Assembly (NCBI GenBank): GCA_020086605.1
Contig: JACBWW010000002.1
Location: 30,990,475 to 31,054,474 of the forward strand
Source of the DNA: Lanius collurio
Lineage: Eukaryota; Chordata; Aves; Passeriformes; Laniidae
Length of the DNA: 64,000 nt
Reading direction: 5' to 3'
Shown: positions 51,721 to 64,000 of the stretch, in pieces
How the letters are laid out: each line of letters begins with the position of its first letter
How positions within the stretch are numbered: position 1 is the first letter of the stretch
Program-made: the position numbers and the translations under genes
Notes under the pieces: generated by a model
What the model was told of the DNA's origin: nothing
Seen by the model: only the letters and a program-made list of their open reading frames with translations
Databases searched by the model: none

Positions 51721-54700
51721 AGTGGTTATCTTATTAAGCCATTTGTTGTGGGGCCTTTCTTTTGGAGATCTGGAAAAAGCTATGCACTGTCTCTCTCTCT
51801 CTCCCCTCACTCCAACCATTCCAACAAGGAATCAAAACTGAAACAATGAGATATGTGGTTCATGTAAGAACTAAACATACAAAATCTGTTAGAATTTTCA
51901 GACAACTTCAAGAATTTAACTCACAAAAAAAAATTGTTTACATAAGCGTTGACATTCATAAGTAAATTTGCCTTGAATTAATTTACTCATCAAATGCCTA
52001 TAGAAAAGTCACCTTAGAAAGGCTTCACTTACATTCTACTCTTTTTCAGGAAACAAATCAACATAAAATATAGATGTGAATAACCAATATATTATGTATG
52101 CTGAAGTTATCATATTATATAAAGTGCAATTTGCTTAAACTGTAATTTTAAAAAATCATAATCTTAGAAGAAATGATTCAAATTTGTTTTGTCTCCTCAT
52201 CAATAAAAAGAAAATTCTAACCTTACCAAACTTTGTATTGTCCTAATCTTTGGTATTCAGTAATGACACAATGAACATTCCTAATTTTTAAAGAACATAT
52301 TTCATATTTAAAAAAAAGTGAAATAATAATATTATTAACCTGAGAAGTTTTAAAATACTGGTAATTCTCAGAACACTGAAAATATAGTTCTTGAAGGTTT
52401 ATGGATGGTGATGAGTTCCCAGATTACATAGTTGGTACAGCCATTCAAAGGGGCTGACATTAACACTGTTGAGACTGGAGAGGAGCATCAGGTTTCTTTG
52501 CATCAAAAAATCAGACTGAATAAAATATATTTCCTGTATGTTGAAAATTATTCCTTTAGGCTTTGTTGTTTTTATCCTTCTTTGTTAAGGAAAACAGCAA
52601 TTATTATACTAGTTGTTTTAGCTTTCCATGTCAGCAATTTGGTAACTCTTAAAGCCCTTGGAAGGCAGTAGAGAAACAGAAGAGTATAAACTCATTCGAG
52701 GTAGCTAACCAATATCCAGTAACAGGTTTTGTTTTGAAGTGAAAGTACTTCACACTGGCCCCATGGAACTTAACAGTTCTGCATGTTACTAACATATATT
52801 AGTATAGGCATTGTTGATATTTGAAGTTAATTGGCTCGCAGCTTAAAGCATAGTTTTCTTAAAGTCAGCCAGCATTGTACTAAAACTTACACATTTCCCT
52901 CTCAAAGAGGACTTTAAAGAATCTTCACACAAAAATGAGGAAGCACTTTTGTTGACTTGAAATTTAGATTGTTTTCCCCTGGCTACATCACTCCTGAGTG
53001 ATGGTTATGAGCTCCTTGAGAAGTAGCTCCTCAATTACTGCAGTTTAGACTTTAATTCTGAGGCAAAACAACACAAAATGTACTTTGCCTTCACATGCAA
53101 GAGGATCACCTGCCACAGGACAGGTAAAGCAGTAACCTATTGGTTATCTATGACTTAATCTAATCATTCTTGACAAATGGTTCTATAACCTCAATCTTTA
53201 CTTTTGTGTTATATTTGGTGCCAAAAAAAATCTGTACTTCTTAATACATAAAAACAAGTTAGGAAGAGTTTTTATGGGTAGGTTGTCACTAAAGTGAAAA
53301 TGGTTAGATTCAGTTATACTGGGTTACATAAATTACAAATACACTACAACATAGAACCTGTTGGAGATAAAAGGCTCTTGCACAAATGCACAGTAAAGTG
53401 AGAGCTTCAGAAAAGTATTCCCATCCCAATTTGAACAATCCTGCAAAACTTTTATGAAAACATGAGGTGGCAGTAAGTATTTAAATAGTCTTCTACCAGC
53501 TTTATTTTATAACAATAATTTAATACTTTTTATGTGTTTGAAAAAAACCCATAATTTCCTTGTATAAACATGGAATGCTACAGCTACAAATAGAATTAAA
53601 CTGTCAAATTCAATTTTTGCATTCTAGTAAGTAATAGTCTTCAAATGTTTTTTGCATCTGCTGATGCTGGGTTTCAGCTATGTCACAAAATTAAAACTAT
53701 GTCAGATTTGTATAATAAAACAAGTTACAATTGTAAACTAAGGTATATTTTGTATGAAACATTAAGGTATACCAAATGATATCTTTTTTGGGCTACATTT
53801 AATATCATTCCAACTAAACATCAAGAGAACCATTTTTTTTTCTGTTAAAATAGAAGTTTAATGGGTTTCAAAACCAATATTATTTATTGTAGAAGCACCT
53901 GTACCTATTAGAAACATGATACCTATTTATGTATACATATAAAAACATGTTATATGTACACATACTTCTACATATGCATGCATAAGTAAATAATTGCATA
54001 ATTCTGTGTATGAACCTATATATGTATACATATAGATAGACATAGAGATGTGCAGATATATGGATCCCATTCATGCAATTGTCAGGATTTTATTTCCAGA
54101 AAAGTAGTAACTTTTTTTCTGAGAGCTTCTTCCCTCTGGCAGACTCAGATGAACTGAGTAAAGAGTGTTAAAATGAAAATTTCATAGTCTACAGAATATA
54201 TAAAGTATAGCTACACACAAAATCTTGCCTTCAGGAGCTGAGATTCCAAATCTAATCGTGTAATGATCAGATGATTTTTAAATGTTTATTATTCACCTTG
54301 CCTTAAGCATCAAACACTATTTTAATATCTCATTTTCAAGTACTATCAACAAGCCTGTAGTGCATCCACAAGCTTTTCATAACTTCTGTCACCTGAATGC
54401 AATCTGTGTTTGTTCCTTACATTGAACTGGTAACATAAAGCCAATAATGCAGAGTTTGCAGGTCAGAAGTATGTATCTTTCATTCAAACTGTATCCCCTT
54501 CTTTTGCATTAATATGGATAACAATACTGTTCCAGAACAATCTGCATACCATATGAGGTTAACTAATCTTTTTGCTTATTCTTCTAAAATGACACATTTC
54601 TTCAATACTCTTCTTGTTTATCTTAAATACTTAGGAAAGTATCAGCACTGACTGCTAATATTTACCCAAGAATATTGGGTGAATACCCTGCCTTTGGCTT

Positions 54701-57136
54701 TTTACGGTGCTTAAAGCTTAGGTGACCCACCGTGGAATTCAATAGAAAATTATGCATAATATAATACTTCTAAAGTACAAAAAACATTAGCTCTTTTTAA
54801 TATTCTCATTAAATACAGACTTTCAAGCAAACTTGAGAAAGTTACTATTTTGTATTTTGCTTACTAACACTAAAATATTAAGAACTCCTAAGTACATACA
54901 ATTCTTAGAAAAATTAAATATATATTAGGCAATAAACACCTGATAAATTTTAAAATATGTGATTACTATTTACTTATCTGTAACTATTGCTTTATAATTT
55001 ATGAAAATTAATCAAATAATTGAAATATAGTTAATCATGCAAATACCTATTCCTGCAATTTTTACTCCCTTTTTAGATCATAATTACACTACATATTTTT
55101 AAGTTTTGAATCCCCAAACTACAATATTAAGAAATAAACAAAACATATTTTATTAATTAAATACATTTACACATGTTAAATACGAGTCATTAGGTATAAT
55201 TTTAGTATACAGAACATTTTTTATTGGCAAACGATGTAGTAGAAATAAAAATATTCATGTACAGTAAAACCTTAAAACACATATTATTATTAGTTACTCT
55301 GCATAGAAAAATTTATTTTCTCATGAAAACTCATCTTGCAGTACTATACACTATGTAAGTTTACAGGTAATTATGATTATCTGTGTATGCTTTATCCCTA
55401 ATTTACAACCAAATCATCTATCAACTTTTACTTTCAAAAATAACCCTACACACAAGGAGTTATTCCTTAGTTTAATTGAATCACTATACATAAACTAATG
55501 TGCAAATTCCAAAATTCATAATTATTAGCAAATATTCAATACCTAGTTTTAAAATCTGACATATTTTCCAGTGCACATGACCCCCAAAGTTGCAATTAAA
55601 TTAATAAAATTCAGTTTCTTTGAATTGAATAAATTCAATTTTATAAAATATTAAATGGAATGAGTTGAGATAAAGTATTTCAAATAACTTAATAAGTGAA
55701 ATTAATAATGCAATAAACTTGAATAACTGAATAGCATTACCTTTAATAAGTTGAATAATAGTGTAACCCTATTTTTTACCTACTGTAAAAATGGACACAA
55801 AAATTAAATTATTATCCAAATTAGCCTCTGATTAAAATTTTTTGTCTGCATAGCACAGGAAGTAGGTAATAAATTAAATTAGAATCCTAAACTTCGCCAT
55901 GAAAGACATCAGTAAATAGACACAGTCTATATAGCACCAACATGTCATAAAGCAATAAATTTTACTTCAATTTTACAGGTGAAGAAAGTGAAACAATGAG
56001 ACCAATGCACATCCCAGTCTCACACTTTGCATTTATCTGATGTCTTTCTAATCTCTAGACTAGCTTCTTTTATAAAGATCAGTCTTGAAAATTATTTTGT
56101 ACATGATTTTCCTAGATACCCCGTACTGTGGGGAAAAATAAAGCTCCATTTAAACACAATAAAATATTGTGTTGGAAGAATTTTTTAATAAAATGGTTTA
56201 ATAATATGTGAATAATTAGTTATTTCAATATAAAATCCTACTGATTTTGTGTGATTGCCCCATTGAAAACTTTGGGTATGTTTCCTGCTCTTGTATCAGT
56301 GGTGATTTCATTGCTATTTACATGTGCCTGTTATCATCATGCTGAGTGATAAAATTCATGGGGCCCAGCATTATTTCAGGGCATTTGCAATTCCAGTCAA
56401 CAACTCACTTATTCACACCTATTTAGTGTTCGCTTAGCTATTTAAAGAATAACACAGACTGTAAACTATTATTTCAGACTTGGAGACCAGGATTTGGACT
56501 TCCTATAAATTAGAAACCTTTAGTTTCAGCAGCTGGAGTACTCATGACTTGCAAACCTTTGTTTACTACCCTTCTCCAAGCATTAGTAGGTGCTAGTGCC
56601 TGATCAATGACAACTGTTAGAACAACCATCCACTCTGAAGGAAGCATACTGCTCTTTGGAGTCCCTTGTGGCCTATTTCTTAGCTGTTACTTACCTTATT
56701 TCATAATTGCATGTTCTAGAAAAATAATTCTCCTTGAAGGAAAAGGTCCACATAGAAGCAGGGAGCTTTTCTCACTACTGTTGGAAGGAAATGCCACCTG
56801 TTACATGTCTCTGCCACACACAAGGAGACAGGCTGCCTTGAGAAAAACAATTGCACCTTCTCCTTGTCAGTGGCTGCAAGAGATCTCATCTGTGTAATAG
56901 CAATGAACACTTTTAATCTTTTCACCTCCAGTTACTCCCATCCAGTCTGCCTAGCCTCCATACACACAAAATAACAGAAAATTTAGTCAACGCTGATAAA
57001 ATTGTGAAAATAAACTACTCTAAATAAATTAACATGGAGATCAGTAGCATAACTGCAAAAGTCCCCAAACAATGCAACAGGGTTATGAAAATGATTCCTC
57101 TTGGTTTTAATGATTTTCTGTAATCTTACTACTTAC

Positions 57137-57246
57137 GGCAAGTCTTCCATTTTGGAGGCCTCATGTCTTGGGTCCAACAGATCATAACCACATTCATTGT
57201 AGATTTCTAAGTAGGAAACATGAGTTGTATACACTTTACTGCTGTC
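57137..57246 (-). CDS. KIF6: KIF6 motor-domain exon (central beta-sheet region, NECGYDLLDP)
   Basis: This 110-base exon encodes 36 codons plus two bases of a proline, starting DSSKVYTTHVSYLEIYNE and containing YDLLDPRHEAS. The phrase SYLEIYNE is the conserved kinesin core strand and helix before loop 8; family members usually read S(Y/F)xEIYNE. The acceptor is TTATCCAG/GACAGC and the donor is TTGCC/GTAAGT, a strong U2-type site. It enters in phase 0 from the P-loop exon and leaves in phase 2, which the next exon's single A completes as CCA (Pro). It is too short and split to stand out as a long ORF, and was found by looking for the missing KIF6 segment. A KM pair stands where human has SL in ASSLED, an ordinary substitution. 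Confidence 0.95.
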
Positions 57247-59796
57247 CTGGATAAGAAAAGGGGAAAAAAAAGTGCTATAAACAGAGGTAGATTAGAAGAC
57301 AAATTTATTTCAATGGCTTCCAGGTTACTTTCTCACTTTGACTCTTTTCCTTTTGCTGAGTGTGGTGTACATGTTCAATTTGTGATACTTTCATGTTTTC
57401 TGTTATTGTTATGCATTCTGCATTTCTCCAGAAGAAGAAAGGAAAAAAATACAAAAACCCTGAAGCTAAACTGACACACATGCACTCACACAACCCACTA
57501 AAACACAAATCCCCCACAAAACCCTACCATGTCCATGAGTTTAGTCTGGGATTTTTAATTGATTCCTTACACCTAAAAAAAGTCTGTTTATATTTAGAAC
57601 ATGGGAGCCTGCCCACAGAACTATGCAACATGACATTTTTCACTTCTACACCAAAAAAAAGAATATTATAAACAGGTAAACCCTCATATTATGGATAGAA
57701 AAACTATGCTTAAAGAAAAAAAAAAAAGAAAGTAAAAACAGCAACAAAAATAAAATTAACTTCATTTAGAAACATCAGTGACATACTGCTTTTCACTCTC
57801 TTCATCATAACATTAGAACACTGTATATGATGTCAGCTGCTCTCTGCAATCACATTTCTTTTGGCAAATTACATTGCCAAAAAGTAATTTAACACAACTG
57901 AGTTTTGCAGACAGAATTTTCCCCTACCCCAAAGCCAAATCCAAACAACATAAACCTCAAAATAGTGGGCTATGATTTCCAAAACTAAAAAAAAAAAAAA
58001 TCAGTCACTTCTTTTCAGCAGACAAAGCCACTGTGAAAGCACTCATTTTACAGCAGAAATTTAATAATCCAATCCATTACAATTGTTTTGCAAAATATTT
58101 CAAGATATAACTTGTCATTTTCATTTAATAATTATTTCTTTTTTTTTTTAATTGGTAGTGACAGTTTACTATTTAAAGGGACATCATTTAAAAGATACAC
58201 TAAAGATGGATGGAAAAAATGAAGTAAGGAACACTTCAAACAGGATGCTGTGGAAATAGGAGAATTTCTAAATTAAAAGGAGACGTTATTAAAAACAAAG
58301 GGCTTCATTTGCTTCTCATTTAGGGAAAAAAGTTTTATTTCATTGGTTTCAAATTGCACTGTCTTTGTCCAAGTAAGAGCTTCAAAAGTCTTGTATTTTG
58401 TGTCCCTGATTTCACTTTCTCCTGTTTCATCCTACTTAGGGCTAGAAGGCAGATGATTCTTCTCCACCATTTGAGCATCTTCCAAACCACAGTTGTAGGT
58501 ATAAAGAAATGAAACAGGGGAAAGATATTAAAAGAAAATCAAGAAGAAAGACAAAAAATCAAGAAGAGATTCTTTAAAATGCACTAAACCAAAAAATATA
58601 TAAAACAATTATTTGAAAGCAGGAAAATTGAAATAGGCCTATAAGCATAACTAAGTATAGCTTTTGATCCAAAATCCAGTCTGAAGAGGGAAACATTTTT
58701 AATTCTGTGTCAAGAAGGTGTCAAACATACTAGTTATCTTTCATCCTATTTTGTTTTTATGACATAATTAACATTAGAAAAGAAATTTGATGTGTTGATG
58801 TTGTTTGTTGCTGGCAATTGCACAATAAACCTGTTCACTTCCCACACCAGAAGTCCTCCATGGGGGTTGTGTGAGTGCAGCAGAAGGTCTAGGGTAACAG
58901 GATCATGTGGGTGTTTTTTCATCTCCATTCCCACAATGGCAAGTTTTTGAACACCTGCAATATGCTGTGTACATTGATCTGCCAAAGCCATACTTCCAAA
59001 GAGCCAAATTATTTACTGCTGTTAACCCTTCCTGAGACAGGGCATATTAATGGGACTGAGGCATATATACCCTTATGCATACAGACTGGTACTCTGTAGT
59101 ACATGAATGGCAGACTAAAAAAGCACAGTGGAATGATTTATGTTAATGTCAAATAATATTTAAATTGGCTTAATTAAATAGCTTTGCTAAAATGTGAAGA
59201 TTTATGAGTCCTGATGGAGCAAATGAAGAGACAAAACATAAATTACATTAGACTCCTCTCTTCACTTTTGCATGCTGTAATTATGAAAGCACTGGAACAA
59301 TTGACTGTGTTCACTCATGAAAGTATTTCAGACACTACAAGAAAATGAAATTTCTCACAAACATAATAAACATAACAAAAAAATCAGTCTGCTTACTCTG
59401 GCATATTCTTTCACTTATTGACTCATTTCATTGCATAGAATATCAAAATGCAATGCAATGCATGCAATATAAAACCAGAGTGGAGCTGATGTGTTAGACA
59501 AGGAGAACCACTTGTGTGATCTGAATGTATGCTGCACCAACTAAAAACAGCCTGGGTTTTCAAACTACAAACCCCCCTCCAATGATGCTCATTATTTTCA
59601 GACTATTGCAATACACCAGGTAACCCAAACAATTACTAAATATATTCTTGCAGACAATAAGTACTGTGTCAAGTTAGATATTTTCATCAGCATTAGTTTT
59701 AGGGCTTCCTATTACATTATTATAAAAACAATCTTTAGCAATAGTTAAATATTTGAAACCAGACATGAAAAATAAACAGAAAATAATGTCCCATAC
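57247..59796 (-). other. KIF6 intron (2.6 kb)
   Basis: Bounded by GAAG/GTATGG and TTATCCAG. A-rich runs (57716-57728, 57988-58001) and a T run at about 58138-58149. An 81-codon minus frame at 58746-58991 is not recognised and is not needed for the KIF6 frame. Confidence 0.82.
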
Positions 59797-59944
59797 CTTC
59801 TGTAATTGATCAAAAATATAAGATAGAGTCCTGGGAATGATGCCTCGATCACTGTAACGTTCTGCTCCTCCTGTGATGGTAAAAGTTTTGCCACTGCCTG
59901 TCTGACCATATGCAAAGATAGTACCATTATATCCAGCCAAAACA
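59797..59944 (-). CDS. KIF6: KIF6 exon with P-loop (ATP-binding) of the kinesin motor
   Basis: This exon encodes 49 codons after one split base, beginning [13 protein letters not shown]. It carries the P-loop GQTGSGKT at exon residues 13-20, which binds the ATP phosphates in all kinesins, followed by FTITGG and the segment ending SYIFDQLQK. The acceptor reads ...TTGTATAG before TGTTTTGG, and the donor is GAAG/GTATGG. The exon ends in phase 0. The leading T completes a serine or similar codon whose first two bases lie in an exon beyond 64000. The wording matches human KIF6 almost residue for residue. Reading on past the donor (down to about 59674) gives only intron translation. This is the 5'-most KIF6 exon I could find; 59945-64000 was searched for the preceding segment without success. 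Confidence 0.96.
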
Positions 59945-61269
59945 CTATACAATTGAAAAAAGGAAGATAATTATTATTTGAGGCAGAACATAATTTCCAT
60001 GATCAACTTTGTATAGAACCAAAATACAATCAACAGTAATTCTTAATAATATAGCAACTTTCTTTGGTAATACAAGAATACCCTTGAAGATATGTACTCT
60101 AGATTCTAGAGAGTTTAGACTGTCTAGAATGTAAGGATTTCTGGATGCCTTGACTTAATCCATTATTAGCTGTTCATATTTATTACTTTTTACACCACCT
60201 TTTTATACTTTTTAGTTTGGCAGATGATTTTTTGGAAGGATAATATTTAATTTCTTTAAAGACTGTAGATGTCAGGAATTGTGCCATTGATACACTACAA
60301 GAATCTAGAAATATTTCACATATGACTTCATTAAATGCAAACAGAGAAAGCTATATTGTGGTTAAAAACTCATGTAAGGATACTGTTATACCAGGGGTCA
60401 GTTTTTATTCTGAGAATATGACTATACTGAACTATCACACTATCCTTGGATAAGAGTATGCATGAGAACCTGTGCTTAAATCAGTGTAACAAAATCTTCA
60501 TTTACTATGAAAACACAGAAAACCACATTATTAATAGCAAACTTTTCTGTTATGACTGTACAAGAACCTTCTGTGGAACAGCCATAATAGCTATGTAATG
60601 GTATAGAATGAAATGGCATTCAGACTCATCATCTTTTTCACACCTCTTAATTCTATTTGCAGAAGTGCCTAATAAAAGTCCAGTTAAAATAGCTTTCTCT
60701 AATTCACCACACTGTCACCATTGACTTCCATCTGATTTCCACTAAACAGTAGATAAGCTTAATTATCTTAAATTTTGAATTGGATTTATTATGCTTAAGG
60801 ACCTACTAATTTTGTTAAACAAAATGAAAAGCAAAAATGATTCTTGTACATATTGTTTATTATAAAAGTGATAAATAAACTAGGATTTTAGTAAATAAAA
60901 AGGCGGAAAACAACCCTTGCATAAGAGGAAAAGAAACATGTATATAGATAGTTGCTGGTCTGGCGCCACGAGAAATGCAATGATTCTCCAACTTACTAAA
61001 GTTTATTTAAAGGCCTGAGTAGTTGCCAGATTGCTTATTTTAATCCATTACAGTAGGATGTCAAAGACAAAAACAGAAACATGTTGAAAGGAGCTACAGT
61101 GAACATCTGCTCCCAAAACGTGCAAACACAGACTATATAGATCTTACATTCCAGATGTTACAAATCACAACAATTATTATGATAAAACACCTCATTCATC
61201 TATCTTAGGAGTTTGTAGTGCCCACTGTCACAATATCTGAATGCTGACGACAGTAATGAGTTGTCAGAA

Positions 61270-61440
61270 GGTAGGGGGTATCAACAGAAGTTCAGAGATG
61301 GCAGATTCAAACCTAGCAAGGGGAAATGATTCTTCAAGCAAACTGAAGTTAAGCTGTGCAATTCTTTGCCACACCACGTTCTGGATGTTCAAATGTCACA
61401 CAGGCTTCAGCAGAGACTGGATTAAATCACAAAAAAAAAA
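61270..61440 (+). mobile_element. Probable ancient CR1-clade LINE 3' fragment
   Basis: The stretch aaggggaaatgattcttcaa...ctgtgcaattctttgccaca...ggatgttcaaatgtcacaca...gactggattaaa resembles, from memory, old amniote CR1 3' regions (aaaggaaatacttcttcaca...ctgtggaattcattgccaca...ggatgttgtgga). Highly diverged. Confidence 0.5.
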
Positions 61441-62133
61441 AAATTTCTTCAGGGCTGCTAAACACAGAGAGATCAGAAAGTCCCTAAACTACAAATAACT
61501 AAAGACTAAGTGGATACATGGGGAGGCAGCTCTACATGCTTACTCAGTTTATTTTTTCCCTCTGATCATTGTCTGTTAGTCCCTGTGAGAGACAACATAG
61601 TGCATTACACAGAACCTTGCTCTGACACAGTATGGTTGCTCTTCAGCTCATACAGAAGAGCTCCCTGGCTCTTCAGAGCTAGCATTGGGGTTGTTAAATT
61701 TTCTTACTCCTTCGCTTCTTTAAAGGTGTGTGTTGCAATGTGTTAAAATGTGTGGCTGCAAACTGTTAACTTGGCATCCCCGCACTTGAGGAAAAGCTGC
61801 TGATTCAAATCACCTCGCATGCTAACCCAGGATAAAATGTCACATACATATGCTGTCAAAACAGCTACAAAAGTCAGTGAGTTTTCTTTTTGCTATTTGA
61901 TTCATATATTTCTTATATTTTTTGCAGTGCACCAGCACAGCTCTGAAAAGTTTTCCAGAAAACCCTGCAATTTCATAAAATGTGAACATGCCCATGTCAA
62001 TAAAGTATTCTCATAATCCAATGCAATTATAGGTAATCTTAATATTGCATTACATAGGTGATTTTGATTCCACAGTTATGTTCCTTAAATTCTGAGGTAA
62101 AAGTCAATCTTATTTTATAAATTTGTGTGTGAG

Positions 62134-62230
62134 TATCTATATGTATAATTATATATATACAAAAAAATACATATTTCTGTCTTTATCTATCTATCTACAT
62201 ATATATCTATATGTATAATTATATATATAC
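62134..62230 (+). repeat. 27-base exact direct repeat, 70-base period, AT-rich
   Basis: An exact 27-base sequence (starting tatctatatgtataatta) occurs at 62134-62160 and 62204-62230, separated by a TATC-type microsatellite. Confidence 0.9.
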
Positions 62231-62968
62231 AAATAATTGCATCATGTCCATATTTACAGCACTCATTTCTTTCATTTAGAGTGTATTACAGCTACCACTA
62301 AGCCAATTTAAGGACAGCCTGCTTGAGGTGCTAAGGAAGCCTGTAAGGAAAGAAGACTACCAAGAATACCAGTGAAACTGCCGGTAAAGCCTTCTAAGAG
62401 TAAGATGCAACTCCATCAGGTCAGGATGGAGGACAAATTCCCTTTCTAAATTAAAGAAGCAAAATGATTTTATAAGAGACAAAGGCCTAGGAATTGTGGC
62501 AGGACTGACAAAGTTCCTTTGGTTCAGAAGCAAGATGTAGACTAAGATCTTGCTTCCTGAAAAGAGTAGAGTAGAAGATGCAGTGAAAAGAAAAAGCTTG
62601 TGGAAAAAGAATGAAACTTATGAACTACAAAAAATTGAGGTTTTATATACATTTTATGTATATATATAAATATACATATATATTTATGTAAGAACACATT
62701 ACAAAATTGTAGATGTATAACTGCCATTCTAAATATAATTTTGTGCATATTAGTCAATCTCAAATTCAAAGGTCAGTATGTGATAAAGGCTACATAGATT
62801 AGGTTATAAAAACTATGTCTTATGTGTCTTATTCATACTTCTTTTAAGTAACTTCATTTGAAATCAATGGCAATACAGGATGTTTTAGCAATGAGGCTTG
62901 TGGACAACTTGTCACCATAGGAAATATTTGGAGATACACTTTGCTCCTTTCCACTTCTAAGTACTTCA

Positions 62969-63050
62969 AATCAAAAAAAAAACAAAAAAAACCAAAAAAA
63001 AACCAAAAAACCCCAAAAACAACAAAAAAAACCCAACTAAAACCCCACAA
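62969..63050 (+). repeat. A/C-rich low-complexity tract
   Basis: Runs of A7-A9 separated by C1-C4 over about 80 bases; almost no G or T. Confidence 0.9.
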
Positions 63051-64000
63051 ATCTAAATTTAGTTCATTGTTCTGAGGAGTTTAACACTGAAAGGGTAACT
63101 ATATGTCGATCGACCAGCACCAAATCAATCAATAAATCAATTAAACCAATATCTATTTACAAAATAGTCAGGAAGTTTAACATTTGTATATAGTATTTTC
63201 AACTCAAGATGCACGAATCCTTTCAGAAAATAAAAAACTCAAAAAATTTCATAACCCTTTAGCCACCCATAAAATGCTGTTTAAGAAAATGACACCAAAC
63301 TATACTACACAATTACCCTTGGCAAAGTGAAGGGTACTTCAGATGCTAGTTAGTATAGTGAGCAGAAAATATACACATTCTCTCTTTCATCCTGAAATAT
63401 AACTGCAGCAGGTACCAAAAAAAGATGGCAACTTTTAACATGATGTTGGCAACATCATTACATGAGAAGAGAAGAGAATAGTTTCTAAACAGAATCCACC
63501 AAAGGCATCCTTGAAGATTCTCATTTGCAAATTAAACCTGTCCCCAACAGTAGTGGAAGCGATTCTTTGTAGGGAAAGGTGGTAGAGAATCAGCAGCTCT
63601 TTTCTGCCTTTTCAGCAAAACCCACTTTGTAAGATGTCAGTTTCCACAGGCAAAGTCTGCATCTTTGCTGTTCAGAGTCTCTGAACAAAAGTCACAAAGT
63701 TTTGTTAAACTTAGTATTTGAAACTACACGAGTTGACATGGATAGTGATGGCAGCCATGCAAGGACTTATAAACTATGCATCAATAAAAATCATACACTA
63801 AAAGGGTATTTTCAGACATGCCCCCTCAGTGTTATGAGAATACCCAGAAAACTGTGTAATTTTTTTTCTCTCTGAAAGCTGTATTTTGGCATGGTTAAGT
63901 AGATATTTTGTTGAATAAGTAGTCTCTTAACTACTTCAAACAAAACACATCAAAGACCCATAATCCAAGGGGAGGCTGTGCAGAAAAGATCTGTCATGCA

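Larger units (their letters stand above)
48471..57136 (-). other. KIF6 intron (8.7 kb)
   Basis: Bounded by TTGCC/GTAAGT and CATGTAG. Contains a C21 run, a GC-richer unidentified patch at about 51410-51720, a short TA/CATA-rich stretch near 53930-54015 and a long, very AT-rich section at about 54700-56250. No gene recognised; the open frames at 51393-51849 and 56607-56897 have no known family. Confidence 0.82.
10444..59944 (-). other. KIF6: KIF6 locus, internal part (10 exons, 9 complete introns)
   Basis: Ten minus-strand exons join into one open frame of 462 complete codons (1388 bases), with one base of a split codon at each end. From memory of the human protein, the order and wording follow KIF6 closely and KIF9, the other kinesin-9 member, less well; the stretch around [12 protein letters not shown] and the phrase NLSLHYLEQ point to KIF6. 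The first exon here corresponds to about residue 85 of human KIF6 (about 814 aa), so the start codon, the first motor strands and the C-terminal tail are missing. The kinesin-9 family is linked to motile cilia, and KIF6 loss in zebrafish and mouse has been tied to ependymal cilia and spinal or brain phenotypes (established knowledge, not visible here). No stop, frameshift or lost catalytic motif is seen, so the gene looks functional. Promoter and polyadenylation site are outside the window. Confidence 0.95.
59945..64000 (-). other. Partial KIF6 intron upstream of the P-loop exon
   Basis: The intron ends ...TTGTATAG at 59945. I searched the minus strand for the preceding segment (human YKFKFQRIFDQDANQETVFENIAKPVA) and found none up to 64000. 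It contains a probable old CR1 fragment, AT repeats with a 27-base direct repeat, and an A/C-rich tract. Confidence 0.75.

Noticed and set aside
58746..58991. 81-codon minus-strand frame between two KIF6 exons, considered as an alternative exon
   Set aside because: The flanking KIF6 exons join directly in phase 0 with human-like sequence (LQK + DSSK), so no extra exon is needed and this frame resembles nothing in KIF6.

Overview
The window is a stretch of vertebrate, most likely avian, nuclear DNA. It is AT-rich, has no operon-like or compact coding structure, and carries decayed CR1-type LINE fragments with typical bird/reptile 3' ends plus many short microsatellites. No bacterial, viral or organellar gene was found. 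The species cannot be named from the sequence, and another reptile lineage is not excluded.

The only protein-coding gene I can support is KIF6, a kinesin-9 family motor, on the minus strand. Ten internal exons lie between 59944 (5'-most here) and 10444 (3'-most here). All have GT...AG borders and their phases chain without a break over 1388 bases and 462 complete codons. They cover the motor domain from just before the P-loop (GQTGSGKT), through switch I (NQASSRSH) and switch II (DLAGSER), to the neck and the first part of the coiled-coil stalk. The first ~85 residues and the C-terminal stalk/tail are not visible and should lie outside the window (above 64000, and below 1, in + coordinates). 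The remaining ~97% of the window is intron.

Layout from high to low coordinates: partial intron 59945-64000 (old CR1-like fragment, AT repeats, A/C-rich tract); exons at 59.9, 57.2, 48.4, 40.0, 34.9, 31.7, 28.4, 13.7, 12.7 and 10.5 kb; partial intron 1-10443 with three CR1 pieces. The largest complete intron (13785-28338, 14.6 kb) holds no recognisable gene.

The most interesting non-coding observations are: (1) intron 10657-12673 has a textbook minor-spliceosome (U12-type) donor and branch site; (2) a degenerate TTAGGG interstitial telomeric tract next to a C-rich block in intron 28443-31632; (3) a short insert ending in AATAAA plus A35, flanked by a short direct repeat, which looks like a truncated retrocopy, unusual in a CR1-dominated genome. 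I did not find an undescribed biological system.
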